Assembly (NCBI RefSeq): GCF_003473485.1 | Contig: NC_053042.1 | Coordinates: 55,887,762-55,951,761, forward strand | Length of the DNA: 64,000 bases | Direction: 5' to 3' | Source: Medicago truncatula | Taxonomy: Eukaryota; Streptophyta; Magnoliopsida; Fabales; Fabaceae | Shown here: positions 52,713 through 64,000 of the stretch, piece after piece | How the letters are laid out: each line of letters opens with the position of its first letter | Position numbering within the stretch: position 1 is the first letter of the stretch | Made by a program: the position numbers and the translations under genes | Notes under the pieces: generated by a model | The model's database searches: none | The model's input: only the letters and a program-made list of their open reading frames with translations | Told to the model about the DNA's origin: nothing

Positions 52713-54189
52713 GGCTTAATTACACTTTTCGTCCTCGGGTTTTAACCAACTTACGAAATTGGTGCTACCCTTTTCAAGTCGAACAAAGCAGTCCCTATAC
52801 TATCATGTTTTTTGCAATTTTGGTCATAACCCCCATTTTATCTTCCAAAACGCTTGATCATAACCCCCATTTTATCTTCCAAAACGCTGATGTGTCCATT
52901 TTTTTTAATGATGTGGTCAAAATTGCTCATATGTGGCAATTTCCACATGGAAAATGTCATTAACATTTTCATCAAATCAATTTTTCTAATTGGGAAAATG
53001 AATGAATAATTATTTTACATTATAATTTAACTATAAAATAAATAAAACTTAAATTACAATAATTAAAAAATAGTAATAAATATCCAAAATCAGTTTTACA
53101 AATGTTCTCATAATCATCACTAGCAACTCTATCTTCTTCATCTCTATCTTTAACCTCAATAAATTAAGCCAAATTTTATCACCGAAAAAGTATCATTCTG
53201 ATAAAGAAACTTCATCTTCCTCCTCCTCACCAACAACAACGCTAAAGTGGAAATAAAGAAGAGAAATTCTGAAAATTTCAATAGCATATTATTGATTCAT
53301 GAACAATTGTTACAGAATCCCCATCTCACAAAAGAAAAATTCAGATCTGACATACGAAGAAAGTGAGTGACAAAAAAAAATAAAAAAATGATGCATTCCC
53401 TCTAATATCCTTCACTTTCCAGAACCCTGTTTTCTATGTCCACCGGAATGAAAACTCATTTATTTCTTTTCGATTGAACATATTGAGCTCCTGAAATACA
53501 GCCATCGATCTCCATCATCTTTCATTTCTCATAGATTTTAAAAGAAGATTTTAACCCATGTGAACCCAAACATTTAACTTCAGATCTAAAAAAACAAAAA
53601 AACTTAGAAGATGAATCCCATGAACTTTCAATAGATCTCGTGCTTGTGGCTTTAGCTGAAACAAAAGAAGAAATTACCATTCATATTCAAAGCTTTCTCA
53701 ATTTCTTCGATACAGAAGAAATAAATGAAGGAGCAAATTCTAATTTTTTTAAGCCTTCTCAATTTCTTCAATCCCTAATGAAATATCTCATGTGTTTGAA
53801 GCCTTTTTAATTTCTTCAATAACGAGGATGAAAGAAGGAAAATATGGAAGAAATTGAAGAGGATTTGAGTGCATCCTAAATTTGGGAATTAGGATTCTAA
53901 CGTTCTTATAGAGATTTCAATTTTCTTTTTTTTGTTCTAATTTCTGAATTTTTTTAATGGTTTATGATTTAAAATTTTTTATTTGTTGACATGTTAATGT
54001 CATTTTCTAAGTTGGCACTGCCACATAAGTGTTCCTTTGCCATATCAACGTTTTTGGAGGGTAAAATGAGGGTTAGGACCAAAATTGCAAGAAACATGAT
54101 AGTATAGGGACTGCTTCGTTCGATTTGAAAAGGGCAGGATCAGTTTCGTGAGTTGGTTAAAATCTGAGGATCAAAAGTGTAATTAAGCC
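52713..54189. mobile_element. Mutator-type non-autonomous element, 1477 bp, long inverted arms
   Basis: It starts GGCTTAATTACACTTTTCG and ends AAAAGTGTAATTAAGCC. The inverted arms run about 150-190 bp (left GACTGC-type phrases such as AGCAGTCCCTATACTATCAT pair with ATGATAGTATAGGGACTGCT on the right). The 9-bp duplication TATTAAATA is perfect (52704-52712 and 54190-54198) and overlaps the duplication of the neighbouring element. The left arm has a 34-bp tandem repeat (CATAACCCCCATTTTATC, 52824 and 52858). The 1-kb interior has no transposase and no recognised frame; it may hold captured DNA. Confidence 0.85.
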
Positions 54190-54257
54190 TATTAAATAAC
54201 TTAAACGACTTTCTGTATAATTTAGCATATATTAAGCACTTGTTTAGATGTGTATTT

Positions 54258-55387
54258 TGTTGGGATAAAACCGCAAGTGCACGATTCTACCGAAGTAGTA
54301 AAAAGATGAGTATCGTTCCGACAGGGAGTTATGAATTCAATTAACTTTCAACAATGATTAGATGAGAGTTCGAGATTAAAGTTTGGATTTTTAATTAAAA
54401 GAAAATAAATAAAAATAAAAGTCTTGGGATTATTGGTTCATCATGGTGACAAATCTTTCACAAACCAAACTATTAAACCTAGAACCTTATGTTAGACCTA
54501 ACTTCTAAAGACAGTTTCTCTTTTGTTCCTCTAGCAATCAAACCTATTTCGCTGACTTGATCACTATTAGATTTTGGTCTATTTAGCAACCAAACCTATT
54601 TCGCTGACTTATACGTCTCAAAGATTGTAAAGACTATTTCGCTGCCTTTACAATCTGTCTAAATTCACTTGTTCGAATATCAAAGCTCCACTTTCGTTTC
54701 CACAACTTGATAATGGTTAATTCATGTTAAAACGGTGAATTTAGATTAGAGATTAGGGTTACATAAGACTTATCCAACAATCCCAAGACAAAAGAAGTCT
54801 ACTCACTTATGTTCATCGTAGACATTGAGAAGAAGAGGAAAAGCATAAAAGTAAATAACAATAAAATAAAGATGTACTTTTATTCCAAGAACAAAAGATG
54901 AATTGTTATGATAGCTAGCTACTCTATTTATAGTCTATAACGACTTAAAACCTAAGCTAATACATCACTAGAATGTTCCACAAGAAACCAAGAGCTTTTA
55001 GATCAGAAATAAACTAATAGGTAGTTTGTCTGGAAAGCAAAAGCAGCAAAAGGACTAAAGTTGGGCGCGCCTCTTGTATATATTTGTACAAGATCTTCAA
55101 ATTCTTTGCACATGATATTTTTGTATGAGATATTCATATTTTTGTCTTCAATCCTTGCACCAAATATTTTTGTATAAGATCTTTTATATTTTTGGCACGA
55201 ATCAGCTCCAATTCTCCTTTCTTTTGCTCCAAGACTGAATCTTTAGAATATTTGTTCCTGAAATATAATAATATGCAATTGTAGTAAAAGAGTTCTAAAA
55301 AAGGAAATAAACTTAAATAAAATAAACTCAAATATAAATAAAACGGACTTAAATATTATATTAAAATAACTAATTATTGACTCATCA
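54258..55387. mobile_element. Solo LTR of an LTR retrotransposon (fossil), about 1130 bp
   Basis: The segment starts TGTTGGGATAAAACC and ends TTGACTCATCA (TG...CA) and is bordered by the 5-bp duplication TATTT on both sides (54253-54257 and 55388-55392). There is no second LTR and no internal domain, so it is a solo LTR left by recombination. The phrase AACCTATTTCGCTGACTT recurs at 54541 and 54593. Family (Copia or Gypsy) is not assigned. The intact target duplication suggests a fairly recent origin. Confidence 0.7.
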
Positions 55388-55392
55388 TATTT

Positions 55393-58300
55393 CGACTCTA
55401 AATATCACGTCCCGAGGCTTTTCTGCCGTGAATTTCATGAAGCTATAAATTGTAGCATTGAGTTAAATGTGCGGTTGATCTGTTTTCCCGACAAACAAAC
55501 TCACGCTAAAACAAACAATCATGTATCTCTCTCTGAAACTCTAATCACTATAAATCGGAGTCATGTAAAGTGTAATTGATATCACTCACATCACTCATAT
55601 CCCTCACATCTATCACATTGAAAGATAAAGAGTTTTATCATTGCTATGCAATTTCTTCTCTAAAGTGTAACTGTGTGGAGATCATTTTAATCTTAGTACA
55701 GAACATTCTGAAGCGTCCAGAACATTATAATCTTCCTCTCGTTTATGTATGTGCATATTCTATCATATGTGACATCTGAGTTGGTAATCTACATGAGCAT
55801 TTTATGTCACGCGCCAGCGTTTAACATCACACGTCATTCCCATTAAATGTAAGACTTAATGGAGGAATGAAATTGATCAACATTTATAAATTCAAAGTCG
55901 TCTTAGCTATTTTAAAAAATTTAAGGATGAAATTGATCGTAAATTCAAGCATATTAGTTTATGCCCCATGCCCAAGCTTTATATTTTTGTTTTCTAAAAA
56001 AAAGTTTAATAGCAAAACTTGCGAAGAAAAGTCCAAACACAAGCCGTAAAGCAAAGTCTCGTCACATCCGCCGTCGACCTGCCACCCCTCCATGGTGCCG
56101 GCGCTCGCCACGGGCACCGACCATCCACCTATTGCTAACATATAGTTTGATTCTTTCTTTTTCTTCTATTACCAGATTAAAAAACACATAATCCCTCCCA
56201 ACAGTAACTGTAAACAACCAGCTAGAACTATTCCTTCAAAAAAAAAAAAGAAGCTAGAACTATCTTAGCAATGTGTGTCTCGTAAACTATCTTAGCAGCA
56301 TATAAAATCTCATAACATTTTGTTTGCAGTGTGTGTCTCTTCTTACGCCATGTTTTACATTTGTTTTGCATCTTTACTCTTTCCCTACACTTTTTTTTTG
56401 TCTTCAAAGTTTTGAATTACAACATTTTGGTAAGGATATGATTGGAATGTTAAATCAAATTTGGATGCTCCATGTTAAATAAAATTTGGTGTTTTTTTAG
56501 GGGTTTGTGGTTCAAGTGTTGAAGGAGAATATTTTTGAGTAATATCATGTTTTACATTTGTAAAAAAAACACATTTTATATAATAATAGTAATTTTTAAA
56601 GAAGGGAAAATATGAAATAAAAAAACTTATAATAAGTTCCGTTGGGTCAATTTTTAAAACAATGGAATGAAAGTATTACTTTATCACATTAAAAAATATC
56701 CAAACAATAATGAAATAAAACATTCGCTTCATTCCATTTATTCCATTTCAGCTCAGCTCCATACTCTTCCATCAATCCAAACACAAAAGTGATGCTTAAA
56801 CATAGCCAATTGGTTCATGTTAAAGTGTATCCAAACCTAAAAACATATCATGATCGGCTGCAGTCAATAAGATGAAGCATTCACGCAATTATGCTTCAAT
56901 GACCGTTCGATAAAAATTAGTCGGTTCTCATTAAAAGCTCAATATTTTAGGAATTACAAAATAATAACTACATATTTTTTTTTTTCTAGATCGTCCAATC
57001 TTGATAAGACGGTCACTAATGCCTTGACCACTTGAATGCAGTGAATCTGATTTCATCATCAAAACCTTATGTCTCAGCACAAGAGTGTTCAAAATGCGTC
57101 AAAAATTATTTGGCCTTCCTATAACAATCTACACCAGCTGGACAAAGAAGAAAAGTTGTTTGAAAATAATTAGAGAAAAAGAAAGAAGTCACAATTTAAG
57201 TCTTTCTCTAGTAAATGTCATAAAAACTTCGTCAGGTCTCTATGCTTGCAAATTATGACGTGATGATAATTACATGCATGCATAGTTTCACCCCAAACAC
57301 ATAACATTGCAAGTCCAATAACTATACGTCAGTATAGAATGAACTCCCACGATATAGTATATGTTGGAAGTCACCATATCACCTACCACCTTATAATCCA
57401 TCCAGATTATTAGTTTCAACTTTCAACATTATTTTTTTTAGGGAAATAGTTTCAACAGTTTGTTAACAGTTTAAAGAAATAAAAACGAAATACCCACCAC
57501 TACTGAAGTATCGTGTCAAACTTTGATTATATATACAATAGTTCAAAGAAAAAAAAATTATGCTTTCTCAAAAAAATAATATCATTTATGATTGATAAGA
57601 TGGTAATATGCAGTATGCACACAAAATAAAAGTGATTAACCGTTTGTTATTAATTATATAAAAATATATTATGATATTCAATAACTTAGATTATTTACAT
57701 GACACTTTTTAAGAAGAAAAACAAATTATTTTGTCTCTGTTTATAAATTATTTTTGGATTATTTGCTTAAAAAAATTTGTATTGAACGACATTTTTGGAT
57801 TATTTGCTTAAAAATAAATCTGTATTGAATTGATGAAAATTTTAGGAAATTAATTGTTAAAAAAATTAAAAATAGCTGAACACGTCGATATTGATGAAGT
57901 TTGGTTGGATCCAATTATGAAATATTATGTCATATTTTTGTAAATAAATTTTGAAAGAATTAATTTTACTTAGAGGATTAGCAGTATTCATCAAAACTAA
58001 AATACATATCAAGAATTCTCCTATGTAACAAACGGATCCATACACAAAGAAGATACGTAGAAAATTAATCATGTAATTAAACCTAAATGGCAAATGAGTT
58101 TGATAAAACTTTACTTAAAAAATTGACTATATTTCTGTTAAAATCAATTAGAGAATAACGTGTAGAAGCAACAAACACACATGCACAAAACTAATGAAAC
58201 GAATAGTCTTGCACCTACAGACACGGGGTTAAGTAAAAGCATTAATTTCTTAGATATATGATTGATGTTCGTATTTTAATTTTAAATCAAATTCAAGAAC

Positions 58301-59575
58301 CGAAAATAACACTTCATCTAAATACAAGGGGTTGTGGATCCTCTGGAAAATTCATGGAGAAAAGACACCGACCATCTCCATCTAATCTAATTATGGATCC
58401 ATCACAATTCATAAATTTAATACTCCAAGAGTAGGTGTAATAGTTTGAACGATGATGAAATTAAATCGAAATAGAAGAATATTCGTACTGTTCAAATTGG
58501 ACCGAATATATTTTGCAAATTGCAAGTCTATTATTTGCAACTTGCATTGCACATGAACAATCACAAAAAGAATCATTCAAATGATACTTTAAATGCAAAG
58601 TATGTGTGTTCACATCTAAACTCTAAATTTCTTTACAAAATTAAAAATCACACAAAACTTTTTATAGGAAAAAGGTTTCTAAATGATTTTTTATAGGATT
58701 TTTCAATAAATTTATGTAAAATGTGTTCATATCAAATTTTGACACAGATGAGTTTGAAGTGCAAAACATCAAACCAAACTTGATTGAATAAGATTGAATT
58801 TTTTAAAGGAATAAAATATCAAAGTGAATGAAATTACATTTTCAGATGGCTTTACCGTTACCTTAAATGCAATATCTAACCAAAACACAATATCATGTAA
58901 AGATAGTACTAGAGAATAAAGGTGGGGAATGGGGGGTAGTGTTGTGGAAATATTTTATTTCTAATTAAAAAGATTGGGTTTAGGATATGACGCCCAAGAT
59001 TAGGTTAAGTTTAATTGAGTTCAACTAAACTTGATTCACAATTAATGAAGAGTGAAGACGGATTGGGGAACAGGTGGGTCCATTTCAAAACCACCTGCGT
59101 GTCATATAAAAGAAACAAATATTATTTGTTCATTCCTTCAAAAACAAAAATACATAAGAAGGAAAAAAAATACACTCAGTTCAGCCCTTTATACTTTTCT
59201 TTGTCACCTGTTTGTTCAATAATGAACGACAAATTCTTAAATGCATATAAATCTATAACCAGGGTTGTTCCTGTAAAATAGAAGACTGGACTCTCCTTTT
59301 TAAAATAGGTCATAGTAAAATAAAATGTAACTTTTTTCTGTAGCTAAACTTCATTAAAAAAAATCAGAATCAGAAGAACTTCTAAATATGAAAGGAATTA
59401 AAAAAAATTAAGTGAAAGAGGTGAAATTTATCTAACAGTGTCGTTTGAATTTGTCGCTCCTCTGTTGTGGAAAAGGGCAAAATGAATGATTTATGCGAAG
59501 AAAAAAATGATTGTTGTGATTCTTTCAAGATATCAATTAGGTGTTTGGGTATCTATTAAACATATTTCATTTTCG
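55393..59575. other. AT-rich spacer, no gene recognised
   Basis: One small GC-rich island lies at 56045-56135 (GCCGTCGACC, GGTGCCGGCGCTCGCCACGG) within AT-rich DNA. A direct repeat of about 48 bp (TTTTTGGATTATTTGCTTAA) occurs at 57752 and 57792. No domain was recognised in any frame. Confidence 0.45.
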
Positions 59576-59966
59576 TAATGCCGGCCCAACACATTTTGAG
59601 GCCTAAAGCGCAATATAATAAGAGGCTTTTTTAATTAGTAATTAATATAAATTCATAGGTTTTATAAATAAAATTACGATTAAAAAGAAAAATAAAGTAT
59701 TGCATAATATAAATGGAAGTGCTAAACAATGTGCATTAATTGTAAAGCTGTATCAGGAAGTGTTGAACCCATGTTGTAAGCATCATAAAGTCTCGCGTCT
59801 ACCATCTTTGCTTCATGATAAAGTTGCATAATTTATTTATTGTATGTCCTTTATTTATTTGTATGTATATACATATTTTTTGTCTATCGTGAAGCCTTTA
59901 ATCTAAGTCCAAAATTCGGAGGCCTAAAGTGAGGGCTTGGTTTGGCTTACCCTTAGGCCACCCCTG
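59576..59966. mobile_element. Small element with 8-bp target duplication, probably hAT-type, 391 bp
   Basis: A perfect 8-bp repeat CATTTTCG (59568-59575 and 59967-59974) borders the segment. The right end (TTAGGCCACCCCTG) has the CAGGGGTGG-like terminus common in plant hAT elements. The left end (TAATGCCGGCCC) is only loosely complementary. GAGGCCTAAAG appears near both ends. No coding capacity. Confidence 0.6.
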
Positions 59967-59974
59967 CATTTTCG

Positions 59975-62109
59975 GTAAGCACTTCCCTCCACTTCTTTGA
60001 GATTTCGTCTGTTTTATGTTAAAATTAAGTGAAAGTCAACACCTATTTTTTTTTATAGACATGATTTTTGTATGTCAATTACTTCAGCAGTTTCTCAACT
60101 GTTTTGAGATTTTTTAACTGCATTCACTAATCTACTCAATAGACATTCAAACCCTATCAAATTCACCTATTAAAATATATGGGACCACTGACCAGTGCTA
60201 AAAGAGTCATTGATTAACATTTTCTTCATGTTGCCCATGCAGAATTAATTAGGTCATTGAAAAATATTTGGTGGCCAGTGATAAAAAAAAATTAGATTTC
60301 AAAGGGTTGCTAAATGTAGGTCTGGTTCACTAATAATTTAAGATGATGACAACAGAAAGTTTATATTTATAGGCCTCTACGTGTTTTTTAGGGCAAATGA
60401 CAATTCTTATCGTAATTAAAAATGATGTGAATGAACATTATAACAAGCTTTTCCTTTTTGTGGTTACAGTTTCCAATGCATTACATCTTTAAAAAAAAAA
60501 TATATTCCAATGCTGAATCTTAATTTGGTGCTAATTTTTGAATTTGTCTTCTGGTTAATGACCGGTTGATATGGACTCAGTTGAATTTTCTCAACAACGA
60601 TAGAGACTAATCTCATTTCAAACATTAAACCTGTAGTATATGGAATGAAATATGGTTCGTCGGAAGAAGTTCTAGAAATTTATGAAATATTTGCCAACGC
60701 AAAAATTGATATGGAATGAAACTCTACTAGTACATTTTAGTGTGTTTATGAAAGGTGATTGTCGCTGCGGAAAATTGTAAAACTAACGGCGACACAAAAT
60801 TTTGAAGAAAGATATGTTCCATCTTCCTTATAGCATAATTAAGGTTGGATCAGTTGAAAATGGTTGTTTAATCTGCAATGTCTTAGGGTTCGATTTTCAC
60901 TATCTGCGTAAGACTCTTTTAAAGTATGCTTTTAACTCTGTTAAGTTATCGCAACTCAACTCATCTAATTTTTTCGGCACAAAAAAAATACTTGCTTATA
61001 GCCTATAGAACGTTAAGCATCACAAACATTACAATCCTGTCAAAGGTTGAATTTATGAAGTGTGAAAAGAAAGAAAAAAAACTACAAATTGTTTTAGAAG
61101 AAAAAAAAAATTACTAGAATAAACAGATACCGTACAGAAAAACGGATACCGTACAATTTATGTTTTTAAAAGGATAAAAAAGTATTAGAATAAAATAAAA
61201 ACAATGCCTCTTCTCTAAGTATTAAGATTTCCTGGACCAAAATTATTTGGTTATTGATTATAAGAGCAGAACATTAACCGTGTAAACCGGTCCCAATTAT
61301 TTCATGTCGTGTAACAATAACACCCTATTCATGGATTCAGATCGTACCCTTACAAATGCATTCAATCTTCTTTCTTCCCAGCCATCTCCTCCTATCCTGT
61401 GAGCTTAGCCGTACCATATTGTTATTTTTGGTAAGTGATTTAATTATTGTTTTAGATTTAGTGCTTAGCATTTATCTATATGAAATGATAGGATAAGTGT
61501 AATCTTAAAATAAAGGTCTATAAAATCGGTCAGGTGAAGTTTTGTAAATATAACTCAAATAATAAATGATTATAAAGATATTTGATATGTTGGAGTTCCA
61601 ATTTAAAGTTGCAATTGTCCACTTACTCTTTTGGGATAAAACCCTTTGAAAAAAAATTGACATCTTAAGAGAATGATTTATATTAAAAGGTATTTTTTTT
61701 TTCATAAGACACAGAAATACTAAAAAGTTAGGATTTTGGGACCTGAACCCATGTACACAAGAGTATGACACCAAAGCCAAACTAAGGCAAAACAAACAGA
61801 AGCATATTAGAATTCTAGTCTATAACAGAAACTTTTATAAGTTTTGGATGTACTTCTACAAATATTTTGGATTGCTTTTGATCACACCCTTCTTGGAACG
61901 AGTTTGTATATATGTGCTCACTACTTGTACTTTGAACCATTGTATCATTTAGCCTATTGACATGTTTCTTCTTATTAGACTTCTGCCTTTTCGACATAAA
62001 AGGAGTAAATAAACTCCCATCCTCAATATCCCCTTCAATCTCAGGATATTCAAGGTATGTAGAACAAATGGTGGGAGGTTTGTGGTTTACATCCCTTGTA
62101 AAAAATAAA
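59975..62109. other. AT-rich spacer, no gene recognised
   Basis: A short direct repeat, GATACCGTACA, occurs at 61125 and 61146. Nothing else is supported. Confidence 0.4.
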
Positions 62110-62690
62110 TACCTCTGAAGAATTCGTCTGTTTGTTCAAGTGGATGTGGCTCACAAGAGGATCTTGATCATCTGTTTTTGACTTGCGACTTTTTTGGTCA
62201 AATTTGGTATGAAATTTACAATTGGCTTAGATTGGTTTCAGTAAAGCCAGTTCATGTCAAGAATAACATTCCTCAATTCTGATCACCGGGTGGCTTCTCA
62301 GAGAACATGCTTTTTATTTGATTTAGCTTTCTTGTGTTTGAACTATTTGGCGCGACATGAATGCTAGAGTTTTCCAACAAAAGGGGCTTTCTATTAATCA
62401 GCTTGTGGACAAAATTAAGCTCCAATCCTTCTGGTGGCTGAAGGCAAATCATCCTAATTTTACATTTAATTACCACACATGGTAACTTAATTCCCTTTTA
62501 TGTCTGGGAGTTCATAATTAGTTTCACTCTCTTTTTTGTGTGTTTTAGCGTGCTCCTTTGTGGCTATAATGTTTAATTTCTTGTTGGTAAGCTGATGTAA
62601 CATATACTTTTCTTAGCTCTTCTCTGACACCTCTTGTATTTGAGAGACTAAGTTTCGTTAATATATTTCATTTTAACTTCTTGAAAAAAA
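62110..62690 (+). mobile_element. LINE 3' end remnant with oligo-A tail
   Basis: Blocks in changing frames read DHLFLTCDFFGQIWYEIYNW (zf-RVT type, near 62170-62230) and then RDMNARVFQQKGLSINQLVD with KIKLQSFWWLKANHPNFTFN (62355-62470), the usual C-terminal tail of plant LINEs. The piece ends near 62690 with CTTCTTGAAAAAAA, consistent with a LINE tail. It is 5'-truncated and broken. Confidence 0.72.
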
Positions 62691-63275
62691 TACCTCTGAA
62701 GAAATCCGAGTTCCTTCTTTGTTAGTATATGAAATTTGTTTTAATTTAATTTATTTTGTGTTTCTAGTTTTAGTTTTTGCAGTAGTGGTATATATTGGGG
62801 AATCCGTACATGAGCTAGCTAGCTATAGTTTCAAATGACCATAGAGAGTCATTAAAGTTGCTCAGTCCAATAGAGACGTTGGTTGAATTATGAATCAAAA
62901 AGTAAATGACTAAAAGATGAAAATTGAGTGTATTGTTTCTCTGCTTGTGGTTGGTCCACCAAGAATTAATAACTATGACCTACTCCAACGATAATCCTGT
63001 TCATACAGCATAAATCATAACTGAACAAAAATATGTCTCATTTTCGCAAAGACGTTCGATAATGAAAATGTTTATTAGACACCTGAATATAGGAATAGAG
63101 TAAATTTGATAAATGTTTTAGGTTGAAAATGTGATAGGAAGAAAGATAGAGATAAAATAATGTTTTGAATGAGTGTAGAAAATATTAAGGTGTTTAAATA
63201 TGTTTAACCTATATGAATGAATAAATAGGAAATAAACATATGATCTGTTTTCACACTGTACTCATTGTTTTCGGT
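62691..63275. other. AT-rich spacer, no gene recognised
   Basis: Nothing was recognised here. Confidence 0.4.
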
Positions 63276-63471
63276 AAAGTTTTCACATTGTATTCATATG
63301 ATCAAATTTTATACTCTTATATTTGCACGTAAAATTTTATCTGGTAAAAACTACTACTAAAAGAAATTTTTGGAAAAGTTTCCACATTGTATTTATAAAA
63401 TCAAATTTTATACTTTTATATTTGCACGTAAAATTTTATCTGATAAAAATTTCTACTAAAAGAAAATTAAG
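63276..63471. repeat. Tandem duplication, about 98 bp x 2
   Basis: The two units start AAAGTTTTCACATTGTATT and AAAAGTTTCCACATTGTATT. Both contain TATATTTGCACGTAAAATTT and CTACTAAAAGAAA at matching places. Identity is high but not perfect. No coding sense. Confidence 0.85.
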
Positions 63472-64000
63472 ATTAGATACAAGATGTACAAAGATTAAGT
63501 ACTAGGAACAAATTTCTCAAGAGTCATATACCACCTAAAAATATACTACCGTCTCAAAAAATGTATTCTATAAATGTTTTTATACATTGGTTTGATATCG
63601 AAAACTTTCTCTTTGTGTGAGAAACATTGACAATAACTCTACATAAGTTTTATCCATAAACATACTGATAAAAGTAAGGAACATTTTGTGTTTTTATTTT
63701 ATATTATATCATAATTGTATTTTAGAATGATAGAGTAATTATGAGAAGTCAATATAGTAGTATGGTATGGTGTAGTGGTTCGGGTTGTCTGTAGGGAATA
63801 CCTTGCAACTTGTAAAACCTATCCATTTGCAACTTGGACACACAAAAGATATGAGTGTGTGTGTGTGTGTGTGTGACCATGCATATATATAAAGAGACAT
63901 TTGCACTTGAAAGTTGAAACAAATCACAACAAATATTCTGATCCCCTCCTAAATAATAATATTTCCTTAATATTCCAAGTCATGGAATATTTCTTAAAGA
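63472..64000. other. AT-rich spacer with GT microsatellite
   Basis: A GT repeat lies at 63855-63873. No gene is seen up to the right edge. Confidence 0.5.

Overview
The window is nuclear DNA from a flowering plant, most likely a legume of the Medicago/Trifolium/Pisum group. The evidence is AT-rich DNA, GT-AG introns, genes split into many short exons, plant-only families (dirigent proteins, the TIGR01589 domain, FBD-type F-box proteins, dehydroascorbate reductase) and a dense load of small transposon derivatives that look legume-like. The species call is from memory of such sequences and was not searched.

Eight genes look intact and were rebuilt by hand, exon by exon, with reading phases that close. 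From left to right they are: a 101-aa TIGR01589-domain protein (+, 2194-4240); cytosolic dehydroascorbate reductase (-, 6848-10266); a plastid-type COG0523/CobW zinc GTPase (+, 13280-18033); two dirigent proteins (-, 18575-19636 and 21539-22273); the splicing factor SF3B3/SAP130 (+, 27287-31529); a monoacylglycerol-lipase-type esterase (-, 35164-38917); ribosomal protein L35/uL29 (+, 45783-47410). A ninth, also intact, is a PL1 pectate lyase (-, 49919-51852). They do not form a pathway. The two dirigent genes are a local pair, and DHAR, SF3B3 and L35 are housekeeping genes.

Broken gene pieces are an RPA1-like OB-fold fragment (22940-23861), an orphan terminal exon of an F-box/FBD gene (33722-34028) and a patchwork copy of SF3B3 pieces 3.3 kb downstream of the parent (34821-34999). 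Four 5'-truncated LINE remnants lie at 25300-26740, 39575-39975, 48940-49640 and 62110-62690.

The strongest repeat signal is a set of four inverted-repeat elements that begin GGCTTAA and end TTAAGCC (20342-20653, 32891-33579, 52406-52700, 52713-54189). Each is flanked by a perfect 9-bp duplication made only of A and T, as expected for Mutator-like elements. Two of them sit side by side in overlapping target sites. Other small elements with clean target duplications are a Stowaway-type MITE carrying a CACTA-type MITE inside it (2549-2857), a second Stowaway copy (41180-41340), a GGCC-rich hAT-type element (41700-42227), another element with an 8-bp duplication (59576-59966), and a solo LTR (54258-55387). 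A tRNA-derived SINE lies at 21225-21345.

From about 52 kb to the right end I find no host gene; that third is repeats and AT-rich spacer. I saw no CRISPR, prokaryotic or viral gene cluster, and nothing that amounts to a new multi-gene system. The most interesting items are the transposon target-site patterns, the SF3B3 patchwork, the repeat-expanded intron of the zinc GTPase, and a start codon that forms its own exon.
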